Shown here piece after piece: positions 1 to 10,615 of a stretch of 64,000 nt of DNA (its first letter is position 1; each line of letters starts with the position of its first letter). The DNA is from Vreelandella maris. Lineage in GTDB: Bacteria > Pseudomonadota > Gammaproteobacteria > Pseudomonadales > Halomonadaceae. The position numbers and the translations under genes were made by a program. The notes beneath the pieces are model-generated. The model was not told the DNA's origin. It made no database searches and saw only the letters and a program-made list of their open reading frames with translations. The DNA is taken from NCBI RefSeq assembly GCF_013371085.1, contig NZ_JABWCV010000009.1, forward strand, positions 119,572-183,571, given 5' to 3'.

Positions 1-56
1 AAACCGCTGATCGCACGACGTTCAGAGGCCAGCAACAGTGCAGAAACCTTGCGCAT
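1..56 (-). CDS. N-terminal fragment of a probable MFS transporter (partial)
   Basis: Reading leftward from an ATG at 56-54, 18 codons run off the window edge without a stop. The peptide begins MRKVSALLLASERRAISG. This resembles the start of the major facilitator transporter often found divergent from uvrA in Pseudomonas and Halomonas relatives. That is recalled context rather than a search result. Only the cytoplasmic N-terminus is present, so no membrane segment can be checked. The gene diverges from uvrA across about 200 bp. Confidence 0.45.
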   Translation of the reverse strand, partial: MRKVSALLLASERRAISG

Positions 57-200
57 AATGCCCTTGTGTGTGATGAAAAATAACTATCTGGTGGATAAGC
101 ATGTGGTGAGTAAGCGTAACAGCTTGCGATAAACCCCTATTCTAGCGGTTTGGGCGGTCGCTGGAAACGTCGCGAGTTGACGCAGGTTATTAAAGCGGTT

Positions 201-230
201 TTGCCGGGAGGGGTCAGACAAACGTATAAT
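201..230 (+). promoter_or_regulatory. sigma-70 promoter of uvrA
   Basis: TTGCCG at 201-206 and a perfect TATAAT at 225-230 are separated by 18 bp, about 30 bp before the chosen uvrA start. No convincing LexA (SOS) box of the CTGT-N8-ACAG type was seen nearby, although uvrA is SOS-regulated in many bacteria. Confidence 0.6.
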
Positions 231-260
231 CACGCTTTTGCCGCGCGATTCGAGGTGTTG

Positions 261-3107
<2,847 letters not shown>

Positions 3108-3157
3108 CCTTTAGGTCTTTTTTCGGAGATGGGCGCGCACGCGCCCCTGACTAAAGG
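3108..3157. repeat. Nested inverted repeat after uvrA
   Basis: CCTTTAG at 3108-3114 pairs with CTAAAGG at 3151-3157, and inside it GGGCGCG (3131-3137) pairs with CGCGCCC (3140-3146) around a 2-nt centre. The outer arm begins directly after the uvrA stop codon. There is no T-tract after it, so it is not a textbook intrinsic terminator. It could still structure or stabilise the 3' end of the uvrA mRNA. Confidence 0.4.
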
Positions 3158-3266
3158 AGCCCACTGCCTTACGCATTGAACAACGCAGTACGCCGCCTTA
3201 TTGTGTAGTGCGGCGAGCAGATAATAGTTAGTTACATTAAGTAAACCTCTCTTAGAGGGATAGGCC

Positions 3267-4010
3267 ATGAACGAAGAAAAAAGCTGTATTATCAAGCACT
3301 TCAGTCACTATTGCTCGTTGACGGAGGAGGAGAAAAAATTACTTCTCTCGCTTGAAGAGAGTCCAAGCAATATAAAATCCGGCACGATCCTATGGGAAAT
3401 GGGCGATGCGGCTAATGAGTTCTGCACGCTGAAAAGCGGCTGGGCCTATTCCTACCGCCACTTAGAAAATGGTGATCGGCAGATTCTGGAAGTGTTTTTG
3501 CCTGGTGACATTATTGGCCTGCGCGAGTTTGCTTTCTCCGAGCGCCTCGAGAATGTGCGCATGATTGATGACGGCGTGGTTTGTCACTTCCCGCATAAAC
3601 GTATGCTGGATATTTTCCGCCAGTCACTTCCCCTTACATCAGTAATGTTTGCTATTGGTAGTCGCCAACAGGCGCTGATGACAGAGCGGCTGGTCACCTT
3701 GGCAAGGCGCAGTGCCCGCCAGAAAATGGCGCATTTTCTCTACGAGATGTATTTGCGGCTACGCCAAACTAATCCCGATATTAGCAATCAGTTTCGCCTG
3801 CCTCTCTCTCAAGAACAGTTGGCCGATATACTTGGCCTCAGTCCCGTTCACGTGAGCCGAACGTTTACCGCACTCAGTGAAAGCGAGTTAGTATTCCGTG
3901 ATCGTCATCACCTCACCATTCCGGACTTAGCGGCGTTATGCGCCGAAGGCCAATTTGATGACTGTTATCTTACCGACAACGTCCGCCCCCTGTTAGGTGA
4001 TACTGCATAA
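3267..4010 (+). CDS. Crp/Fnr-family transcriptional regulator
   Basis: A 247-aa protein with an N-terminal cyclic-nucleotide-binding-type beta-barrel (about residues 30-120, including the GDIIGLREF loop) and a C-terminal winged helix-turn-helix (about 175-215, with LPLSQEQLADILGLSPVHVSRT). This is the Crp/Fnr architecture. The N-terminal cysteines are single (C7, C16) and do not form the CX2CX5C cluster of FNR/ANR, so a 4Fe-4S oxygen sensor is unlikely. The ligand is unknown. It stands alone between uvrA and the ribonucleotide reductase genes; its targets cannot be read from the sequence. Confidence 0.85.
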   Translation: MNEEKSCIIKHFSHYCSLTEEEKKLLLSLEESPSNIKSGTILWEMGDAANEFCTLKSGWAYSYRHLENGDRQILEVFLPGDIIGLREFAFSERLENVRMIDDGVVCHFPHKRMLDIFRQSLPLTSVMFAIGSRQQALMTERLVTLARRSARQKMAHFLYEMYLRLRQTNPDISNQFRLPLSQEQLADILGLSPVHVSRTFTALSESELVFRDRHHLTIPDLAALCAEGQFDDCYLTDNVRPLLGDTA

Positions 4011-4024
4011 GTTAGGCGATCAAC

Positions 4025-4055
4025 ATAAAAAAACCGCGTGCTATAAAGCACGCGG
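4025..4055 (-). terminator. Intrinsic terminator of the nrdJ operon
   Basis: CCGCGTGCT (4034-4042) and AGCACGCGG (4047-4055) form a perfect 9-bp stem with loop ATAA. Read leftward the stem is followed by seven T (seven A at 4027-4033 on the plus strand). It lies just beyond the stop of the leftward ribonucleotide reductase genes. The plus-strand flank (TAGTGTTGTT) is weaker but may also help end the regulator transcript. Confidence 0.85.
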
Positions 4056-4094
4056 TAGTGTTGTTACGCCGTCAGCCGCTAAGACGACAGTACA

Positions 4095-4880
4095 TTAACC
4101 GCATTTAGACCAGCCACAACCCGCATAGCAGGTTGGGCAACCATCCATCATGATGAGCTCGCCGCGGCACTCAGGGCAGTTACCCACTGTGGCCGGGCCA
4201 CTGCCTTTAGGCTTTTTTTCCGCAGTAGTCTTTTCGCCGATCGGCTCTACCGCACCCGCTTCAACAGGCGCATCGCCCGTCTCCTCATCCGGCTGCCAAG
4301 CATGGCCATGGGTCATGCGGTGGGCATAGCGCTCAACCAGCTTCTCAACCGGCACTTGATTGCCATCCCGATCCAGGAAACCGCGACGATAAAGAATCTG
4401 CTGTATCGACCAAGCAATCGCAGCGACCTCTGAATCGTGAAACATCGGCTTGTTCCAGCGGTTCATACCGCAGCGCACCAGGCCTTTGTCCCACGCCACT
4501 TTGCGCAAATCCGCCACTGCCTGGGTGACATAACCACCGCGGGCCGCCAGCGAGAGGCTGCGCATGGTGGCGGTGATCCACTGGTGCTCGCTGGAGAGCT
4601 GGCCCGACGGGAAAAAGAACTCTACCGGACGCTCAATCACCACGCGTTTGCCGCCAATCACGCCTTCCACCGGCATAAACGACACCAGCAGATAGACTTT
4701 CTTGCGACCTTCCGCGCCCACGTACGAAATCTTCTCTGATACGGCTTCTAGGGTGCCTTCCGGGCGTGACGGAATCCGCACCGTCAGCGGGCTTTCATCC
4801 TGTAGCTCAGGAACGGGCGCGGCCTGCTCCTGCTGCTTGATGCGGTAACCAACGATTTTTGAGGTAATTTCTACAGCCAT
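4095..4880 (-). CDS. nrdJ: Class II ribonucleotide reductase, small C-terminal subunit (NrdJb type)
   Basis: A 261-aa partner of the adjacent large subunit. In Pseudomonas-type class II enzymes NrdJ is split into NrdJa and NrdJb, and this matches NrdJb. The tail is cysteine-rich (CPEC, then CPTCYAGCGWSKC), consistent with the C-terminal redox relay that re-reduces the active site after each turnover. The frame extends to a GTG at 4892, but the ATG at 4880 has GGAGA 5 bp upstream and is preferred. It lies 75 bp downstream of the large-subunit gene and upstream of a strong terminator, so the two form an operon. Confidence 0.85.
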   Translation of the reverse strand: MAVEITSKIVGYRIKQQEQAAPVPELQDESPLTVRIPSRPEGTLEAVSEKISYVGAEGRKKVYLLVSFMPVEGVIGGKRVVIERPVEFFFPSGQLSSEHQWITATMRSLSLAARGGYVTQAVADLRKVAWDKGLVRCGMNRWNKPMFHDSEVAAIAWSIQQILYRRGFLDRDGNQVPVEKLVERYAHRMTHGHAWQPDEETGDAPVEAGAVEPIGEKTTAEKKPKGSGPATVGNCPECRGELIMMDGCPTCYAGCGWSKCG

Positions 4881-4955
4881 GGTGTTCTCCACTTAGCAAA
4901 GGTAATCGGGCGGTTCTTTTCATGGACGCTGCTAGCAAGGGCGCAGCCCCCGCCG

Positions 4956-7067
4956 CTACCATTTGCCGTAGGTGCCCTCTTTTAAGCCATCAAACAGGTT
5001 GGCAGCGTTATGTTCTTCGCCGTCGTAAACCACCTTTTCATCCCCGGTCAGTTCGAGGGTTTCGCCATTTTCCAGCTCAAATACATAGGTGGTGTTTTTA
5101 AGATCATCCTCACGCACCAGCACGCCCTGGAAGGCCTCAGGGTTAAAGCGGAAAGTGGTGCAGCCTTTTAAGCGGCTTTCATAGGCCTGCAAATAGAGGT
5201 TCTGGAACTGCTCAAACGGGAACTCAGTAGGCACATTAACCGTTTTCGAGATCGCTGAATCCACCCAGTGCTGGGCGGCGGCCTGAACGGCGACGTGCTG
5301 CTCGGGTGAGATCGCATCGGCGGTAACGAAGTAGTCAGGCAGGTCGCTGTCCACTGCATCGGCAGCAATAAAGTGGCGGTAGGCGGCGAGCTCAAAGGAG
5401 ACGACTTCGACCTGCTCTTTGGTCTTCTTACCCGACTGAATAATATTGCGGAAGTAGCGGTGCGAGAAAGAGGGCTCGATACCGTTGGAGGCGTTGTTAC
5501 CCATCGACAGGCTGATCGTGCCGGTCGGCGCGATCGAGCTGTGGTGAGTAAAGCGTGCGCCATACTCGGCCAGCTGTGCGACCAGTTCGGGCTCAAGCTC
5601 GGCCACTTGGGCCATGTACTGGCTGTAACGGGCGTGCAGAATACGCCCCGGTACTTGATCGCCCACTTCATAACCATCTTTGGCCAGTTGTGGGCGCTCG
5701 CGCAGCATCTTGGGGGTAATGGTGTGCTCCTGCTCAAGCACCGGCGCCATGCCTTTCTCTTTAGAGAGTTCCAGCGCCTGCTTCCAGCCCTCAATCGCCA
5801 GGTGGCGGCTCACTTCATCGGTAAACACCAGTGACTGCTTGGAGCCATAAGGAATTTTGAGCATAGTGAGCGTCGACCCCAGGCCCAAAAAGCCCATGCC
5901 GTGGCGGCGCTTGGCTTCGATTTCACGCTGCTGCTGGGGCAGCGGCAGGCCGGCAATCTCGACCACGTTATCGAGCATGCGGGTAAAGATGGCGACGACC
6001 TTACGGTAACGCTCCCAGTCAAAGCGCGGTTCGGCGCCAAAAGGATCGATCACGAACTTGGTCAGATTGACGGAGCCCAGCAGGCAGGCGCCTTCCGGCG
6101 GCAGCGGCTGCTCGCCACAGGGGTTAGTGGCGCGGATATCCTCACAGAACCAGTTATTGTTCATGCGGTTGACTTGGTCGATCAGGATGAAACCTGGCTC
6201 GGCGTAGTCATAGGTAGAGGACATGATGGTGTCCCATAATTCGCGCGCTTTGATCACTTCCACAATACGGCAGGCGACGCGACCTTCGGCATCCACCGTG
6301 TAGCCCTCTTCCACTACCGGCCAGTCACGGTAGATCAAGTCTTCCGCTTTAACGTCCTCTTTCTCACCAGGGTGCAGTGGAAAGGCCAACGGCCAGTCGG
6401 TATTGTTTTTCACCGCTTCCATAAACTCGTCGGTGATCAGCAAGCTAAGGTTAAACTGACGCAGACGCCCCGCTTCGCGCTTGGCCTGAATAAACTCACG
6501 TACGTCCGGATGTCCTACATCAAAGGTGCCCATCTGAGCACCACGCCGACCACCGGCAGAGGCGACGGTGAAGCACATCTTGTCGTAGATATCCATAAAT
6601 GCCAGCGGGCCGTTGGTGCCTGCGCCAGCACCGAACACGAACGCGCCCTTATGGCGCAGCGTTGAGAAGTCGTAGCCGATACCGGCCCCGGATTTTAGCG
6701 TCATACCCGCATCCACGACGGAGTCGAGAATATCGCGCATGGAGTCGCGAATGGTGCGCGAGACGGTGCAGTTGATCAGGCTTACTGCTGGCTTGTAAGC
6801 CTCTGCGCCAGCATTGGAAAGAATGCGACCGGCAGGAATAGCGCCATGCTCCAGCGCCCAGCGGAATTTCGGCAACCACTCTTCTGCCTTGTCTCCTTCC
6901 ACCGCTGCAAGGGCGCGAGCAACACGCTCAAATGTAGCACCGACATCTTGGTCGACGGGCTGGCTATGACGATCCTTGAGGCGGTACTTGGCATCCCAGA
7001 TCTCCCGCGAGGGGGCCTGCATCGGGACGTCATTAGAGGTCTTGATAGCCTTAGCAGCGGTGCTCAT
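4956..7067 (-). CDS. nrdJ: Adenosylcobalamin-dependent (class II) ribonucleotide reductase, large subunit (NrdJa type)
   Basis: Reduces ribonucleotides to deoxyribonucleotides with a B12-derived radical, independently of oxygen. The 703-aa protein shows the ten-stranded-barrel motifs: LINCT with redox Cys100, the finger loop NPCGE at 315-319 (radical Cys317, Glu319), and a downstream APTGTISL phosphate-binding loop. The ATG at 7067 has AAGGAG 10 bp upstream; the longer frame (to 7109) lacks such support. No cobalamin riboswitch was recognised upstream. Two NrdR-like boxes lie about 90-136 bp before the start, so repression by NrdR is expected. Confidence 0.93.
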   Translation of the reverse strand: MSTAAKAIKTSNDVPMQAPSREIWDAKYRLKDRHSQPVDQDVGATFERVARALAAVEGDKAEEWLPKFRWALEHGAIPAGRILSNAGAEAYKPAVSLINCTVSRTIRDSMRDILDSVVDAGMTLKSGAGIGYDFSTLRHKGAFVFGAGAGTNGPLAFMDIYDKMCFTVASAGGRRGAQMGTFDVGHPDVREFIQAKREAGRLRQFNLSLLITDEFMEAVKNNTDWPLAFPLHPGEKEDVKAEDLIYRDWPVVEEGYTVDAEGRVACRIVEVIKARELWDTIMSSTYDYAEPGFILIDQVNRMNNNWFCEDIRATNPCGEQPLPPEGACLLGSVNLTKFVIDPFGAEPRFDWERYRKVVAIFTRMLDNVVEIAGLPLPQQQREIEAKRRHGMGFLGLGSTLTMLKIPYGSKQSLVFTDEVSRHLAIEGWKQALELSKEKGMAPVLEQEHTITPKMLRERPQLAKDGYEVGDQVPGRILHARYSQYMAQVAELEPELVAQLAEYGARFTHHSSIAPTGTISLSMGNNASNGIEPSFSHRYFRNIIQSGKKTKEQVEVVSFELAAYRHFIAADAVDSDLPDYFVTADAISPEQHVAVQAAAQHWVDSAISKTVNVPTEFPFEQFQNLYLQAYESRLKGCTTFRFNPEAFQGVLVREDDLKNTTYVFELENGETLELTGDEKVVYDGEEHNAANLFDGLKEGTYGKW

Positions 7068-7117
7068 GTCGCAAAACTCCTTCACAACGGGGGTGAATAT
7101 AGCGCTCAAATGGGGCG

Positions 7118-7123
7118 ATTATA
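7118..7123 (-). promoter_or_regulatory. Probable -10 element of the nrdJ promoter
   Basis: Read leftward the bases are a perfect TATAAT, about 50 bp upstream of the nrdJ start codon. The -35 region is weak (CTATAC at 17-bp spacing). The two NrdR-like boxes lie just upstream of this promoter. Confidence 0.5.
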
Positions 7124-7156
7124 CGTGGCATCGGAGTGAAGTATAGACTTGACTTT

Positions 7157-7172
7157 CCACCATATGAGGCAC
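7157..7172. promoter_or_regulatory. NrdR box (promoter-proximal, weaker)
   Basis: The core aCcATATgaGg aligns with the known NrdR box consensus ACACwATATATwGTGT at the conserved C, the central ATAT run and the G. It matches less well than its partner at 7188-7203. The pairing and spacing with that box are the main reasons to believe it. Confidence 0.5.
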
Positions 7173-7187
7173 TTTTTTAACTATTTT

Positions 7188-7203
7188 CTACCATATATAG
7201 AAA
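7188..7203. promoter_or_regulatory. NrdR box (promoter-distal, stronger)
   Basis: ctaCcATATATaG matches the central ten positions of the NrdR consensus almost completely. Its centre is 31 bp from that of the box at 7157-7172, about three helical turns, which is the classic arrangement of paired NrdR sites. Confidence 0.65.
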
Positions 7204-7283
7204 AATCAGCGCGTTACTCTTTTGACAATCTCAAACACGCTATAGACTGTTTTTTCGGTTAATCATCTAGGAATTTTGGTTAC

Positions 7284-7886
7284 ATGGCTCACATCATCAC
7301 GGCGACGCTCGCCTTGCGTTTTTACGCGTCAATGTTAGCCCCTATGTTCGTTACGGCGGCAATGGTCATCTCATTAATGGTTGCAACGCCAATGGCTAGC
7401 GCAGCAACATTTAATACCGACGACGTGGCTACCCACGAACACTGGCAGTCGATGACACTGTCATTGGGGGGTGAACGACACTACCGGGCGATAGAAACTC
7501 ACAGCTATTCTGATGCCACCCTAAGCCTGAACGCCACCGCAGGCGTTTGTGATTTACCCTGGCTGGAGATGCGCGTCACGCTTGAGCAGCAGCAAGGGGA
7601 AAGCCGTGCGGTGAACTTGGTACCCGCCAGGCTACGCATTGATGAGCAGCCCGTGATTGATACCATGGCGGAGTTTATTACCGAACGCGGCGACGACGGT
7701 TTTTATGCCCACTTTTACTTAAGCGACTTGGCGGCGCTGATGGCCGACATGCGCCAGGGCGAGCAGTTGTTTCTGGGTTTTGACCAGGAAGAGCGCGAGC
7801 CTTGGTATATGACCTTTAGCCTGCAAGGCGCCGACGCGGCGATTAACCGGATGCTCACCCAGTGTGAAGGTGGTGGAACCCATTAA
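7284..7886 (+). CDS. Exported protein of unknown function
   Basis: I do not recognise this 200-aa protein. A hydrophobic N-terminus ending in MASA (cleavage near residue 40) looks like a Sec signal peptide, so a periplasmic location is likely. The mature part is acidic and of mixed composition with two cysteines (in GVCDLPW and LTQCEGG) that could form a disulfide. No transmembrane segment or lipobox was seen in the rest. AGGAA precedes the ATG by about 10 bp. It converges on the leftward cyclase gene with an 11-bp gap and no visible terminator. Confidence 0.7.
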   Translation: MAHIITATLALRFYASMLAPMFVTAAMVISLMVATPMASAATFNTDDVATHEHWQSMTLSLGGERHYRAIETHSYSDATLSLNATAGVCDLPWLEMRVTLEQQQGESRAVNLVPARLRIDEQPVIDTMAEFITERGDDGFYAHFYLSDLAALMADMRQGEQLFLGFDQEEREPWYMTFSLQGADAAINRMLTQCEGGGTH

Positions 7887-7897
7887 GGTGCGAATGA

Positions 7898-9916
7898 TTA
7901 GATCGGCACCTCAGGCTCAAGCGCCATTTCAACGCGGTTACGCCCGCCATGTTTAGCGCGGTACATAGCATCGTCTGCCCGCGAGATAATGGTTTTACAG
8001 CTGTCGCCCGGCTGCCAAACGGCCACACCAATACTTACCGTCACCGTTTGCTTAAGCCCCTCTATATGCAGCTCAGCCACTAGCGAGCGCAGCCGCTCGG
8101 CCAAGCCAAGGGCGGCATTAATGTCCGAGTGGGTCGCCAGCACAATAAATTCTTCGCCTCCCCAGCGCCCCAAGTGGTCGCAGCCACGCAATGAGCTTTC
8201 TACCAAGCGCGCCAAAGCCACCAGCACATCGTCACCTACGCTATGACCGTGGGTGTCGTTGATCTGCTTAAAATTGTCCACATCAAACAGCAACAGGGCA
8301 AAGGCGGCCGCATAGCGCTTGGCAGCCACCAGCTCGGCATTGATCGCCTCTTCGATGCGGTAACGGTTCCACACTTTGGTTAAGGGATCAAAATGCGCTA
8401 ATTGCTCAAGCCGTTGATTGGCCTCCGCCAGGGCTTTGCGCTCACGCTCTAAGTGCATATTCAGGGAACTGATTTCATAGGCTGAAATGGCCAACGTTAG
8501 ATCTTCTCCCAAATCTACCGCGGCTAACCGCTCTACCCATTGCCACGCTTCGCTCTTGCCCATCACTTCTTCATGCCAAGCAACCGACGGGACCGCTATC
8601 GCCGTCGGTTGTTGCTCAGTGGCAGGTTGCATCGCCCAATACAACGTTTCCACCTGCTCAGGACGAAAAAAGAGCAACCAAGCGCGCTGGGTCGAGTTCA
8701 TGAGCAGCGGTACGGCTAAGGCACCGCACTGTTCTGGCATCGCTAACGAGCAAGTTAATGGATCCTTGGCAAGTTCACGCGTACACCACGGTCCGCTATG
8801 TACGTGGGCTCTCTCTAGACGTAGCACAAACTGGCTTATAGCTTCCGGGGTAGGCGTCACGCCCGCTTGATAAGCACCACCATTCAGCCAGAGCACCACG
8901 CCATGGGCACGAAACAACTTCATCCAGGTAGCCGCCTGCTCATGGAGTAATTGCTGAGGGTTTTGCGGCTCGCTGCGTGCGCCAGCACTCAGCACCAGAC
9001 TATCCTGAACGCGTTGCAGGTAGCGCGCTTCTTGACGCGCTCGCAGTAGCAGCATGCGCTGTGTAGCCATTTGCACCAAGGTGCGCACAGCATCACGCAC
9101 GGGCGGCTCCACCGAATGCGGGGTGGCCGAATGACAAAACACTAATCCCCACAGGCCAGAGTCGCCCTGCATTGCCAGGCTGAGCGCGCCGCGCGCCCCC
9201 AGGCGCTTTAAATAGCGCTGCCTTTCCGGGGCCGGGGCGCGTAAAAAGCTGCCGCTTAGGTTAGCCGTTGGACAGGGGGGCGCCAGCGTTTCGGGGGGCG
9301 CATTAACATCTTCCACTAGACGCATGGGATAATTTTCGTAGCTTTGCCGCAAGGGGGCGGGGAAGTCACTAGCAGGAAAGCGTTGACCTAGCAGCGAGGG
9401 CAACTCTTTGCCCGGTGCTTCAGCGACCATCAAGCCATGCCAATCACTATCGAAATGACACACGGTAACGCGGTCATGGCCTGTCAATTGCTGGATCGCA
9501 TTCACCAGGTAATCAAGCAGTTCCTCCTGATGCGTCGCTTCAGCCAAGTGCATCAACCGCTCATTCACCGTACCCAGTAGACGGCGCTTACCCAGGGCTT
9601 TGAGTGGCTCAATCTCAACAACGACCTGCTCATCCACTCGGTACGCATGCAACTGAAAACGCACATTGCTGTGCTTAGAACGCATAAACGTGAGTGGGCT
9701 TGGGAGCCGCTGGTGCCCCCGAAGCTCGCGGCGCACGCGCTGACTCAGGCGCTTGCCGAGCACACAGGCAAGGCTGAGCTGCCCATTTTCAGGGCGCTCA
9801 ACACCGATCAAGTGGGTTAAATTAGTGCTAGCGGCTTGGATGCACCGGCTATCGGCATCTAATACCAGCAGGACACCAAACGACTGCAATAGTGGGTGGT
9901 ACTGTTTCTTGGACAC
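7898..9916 (-). CDS. Phytochrome-like diguanylate cyclase (PAS-GAF-PHY-GGDEF)
   Basis: Predicted to make cyclic di-GMP. The 672-aa protein has a bacteriophytochrome-like sensor half (PAS-like about 1-110, GAF about 125-290, PHY-like about 300-480) followed by a GGDEF domain. The active loop is GGEEF at 586-590, and an RxxD inhibitory site (RGCD) sits just before it, so the enzyme looks catalytic and product-inhibited. The sensor half is atypical: no cysteine in the first 20 residues, PASDFP instead of PASDIP, and Arg at the usual His of the SPIH motif. Binding of biliverdin is therefore doubtful. The start is GTG with GAGG 8 bp upstream. It lies 22 bp after motD as the last gene of the leftward run. 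Confidence 0.85.
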   Translation of the reverse strand: MSKKQYHPLLQSFGVLLVLDADSRCIQAASTNLTHLIGVERPENGQLSLACVLGKRLSQRVRRELRGHQRLPSPLTFMRSKHSNVRFQLHAYRVDEQVVVEIEPLKALGKRRLLGTVNERLMHLAEATHQEELLDYLVNAIQQLTGHDRVTVCHFDSDWHGLMVAEAPGKELPSLLGQRFPASDFPAPLRQSYENYPMRLVEDVNAPPETLAPPCPTANLSGSFLRAPAPERQRYLKRLGARGALSLAMQGDSGLWGLVFCHSATPHSVEPPVRDAVRTLVQMATQRMLLLRARQEARYLQRVQDSLVLSAGARSEPQNPQQLLHEQAATWMKLFRAHGVVLWLNGGAYQAGVTPTPEAISQFVLRLERAHVHSGPWCTRELAKDPLTCSLAMPEQCGALAVPLLMNSTQRAWLLFFRPEQVETLYWAMQPATEQQPTAIAVPSVAWHEEVMGKSEAWQWVERLAAVDLGEDLTLAISAYEISSLNMHLERERKALAEANQRLEQLAHFDPLTKVWNRYRIEEAINAELVAAKRYAAAFALLLFDVDNFKQINDTHGHSVGDDVLVALARLVESSLRGCDHLGRWGGEEFIVLATHSDINAALGLAERLRSLVAELHIEGLKQTVTVSIGVAVWQPGDSCKTIISRADDAMYRAKHGGRNRVEMALEPEVPI

Positions 9917-9938
9917 ACAAGTGGCCTCGACAATCTAT

Positions 9939-10610
9939 TCACCCTTCGAGCGGTTGCCTCAACAACAGCTCTACGCGCCGGTTGGCCGCTCGGCCATCCG
10001 AGGTTGCGTTCGTTTCCATGGGTTGGGTATCAGCATAGCCGACGGCCCGCATATGAGAAATATTGAACCCTTGGCGCTCTAAATGACGCACGACGGCAAT
10101 AGCCCGCGCAGATGAAAGCTCCCAATTAGAGGGAAAACGCGCTGTCGAAATGGGTACGCTATCGGTATGACCTTCCACCGAAATCTGCCCATCAAAACTG
10201 GCTAATACATCGATAAGGCTTTCAACCACGCCGCGCCCCTGAGGCGTCAACACTGCTTGGCCACTGGAAAATAATAGGCTGTTATCAATACGCAGTGTGA
10301 CCCCTTCACGCCCTTGCGACACGCTCACTCCAGGAATATTGAGCCCGGAAAACTGCGGCTGCAGCCCTTGGTGACGAGGCTTAATACCGGTGGCAAGTGA
10401 CGCTAGCGGCAGCGATGATACAGCGCTAGCCGAGCGCATGAAAGCCGTATCCGCCGCTTCACCACCCCCCGGTGGCGTGAGTGAAAGCAGTAGGACAAAG
10501 AGCGTGATGAGCAGCGTCAGCACATCAAGATAGCTGGTTAGCCATCCCTCTTCGCCCTCCCCAGGCGAGACCGGTATTTCCAGGGCGTGACGGGTATCAC
10601 GGTCTAACAT
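9939..10610 (-). CDS. motD: Flagellar stator protein MotD (MotB family)
   Basis: Peptidoglycan-anchored stator subunit of the second stator set. The 223-aa product has one membrane segment (about residues 23-45) carrying the essential ion-binding Asp in SYLDVLTLL, a linker, and an OmpA-like peptidoglycan-binding domain with VEGHTDSVP and NWELSSARA. It is shorter than the MotB at 30.1-31.1 kb and lacks that protein's basic N-terminal tail. AAGGG precedes the ATG. It follows motC by 5 bp, like motCD in Pseudomonas. Whether it conducts protons or sodium cannot be told from the motif. Confidence 0.87.
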   Translation of the reverse strand: MLDRDTRHALEIPVSPGEGEEGWLTSYLDVLTLLITLFVLLLSLTPPGGGEAADTAFMRSASAVSSLPLASLATGIKPRHQGLQPQFSGLNIPGVSVSQGREGVTLRIDNSLLFSSGQAVLTPQGRGVVESLIDVLASFDGQISVEGHTDSVPISTARFPSNWELSSARAIAVVRHLERQGFNISHMRAVGYADTQPMETNATSDGRAANRRVELLLRQPLEG

Positions 10611-10615
10611 GATAG

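Noticed and set aside
57..260. LexA (SOS) box before uvrA
   Set aside because: uvrA is often SOS-controlled, but no CTGT-N8-ACAG or close variant was found between the divergent starts. A weak variant cannot be excluded by eye.
3267..4010. FNR/ANR-type oxygen sensor
   Set aside because: The N-terminal cysteines (C7, C16) do not form the CX2CX5C iron-sulfur motif, so only the Crp/Fnr family name is supported.
7068..7283. Cobalamin riboswitch before the B12-dependent reductase
   Set aside because: The leader of about 50 nt after the predicted -10 is too short and no B12-box-like GCCACTG was seen on the minus strand.
9841..9880. TATCGGC inside the cyclase gene as a minus-strand sigma-28 -10
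   Set aside because: The expected TTTA at 11-bp spacing is absent; the hit is in coding sequence.
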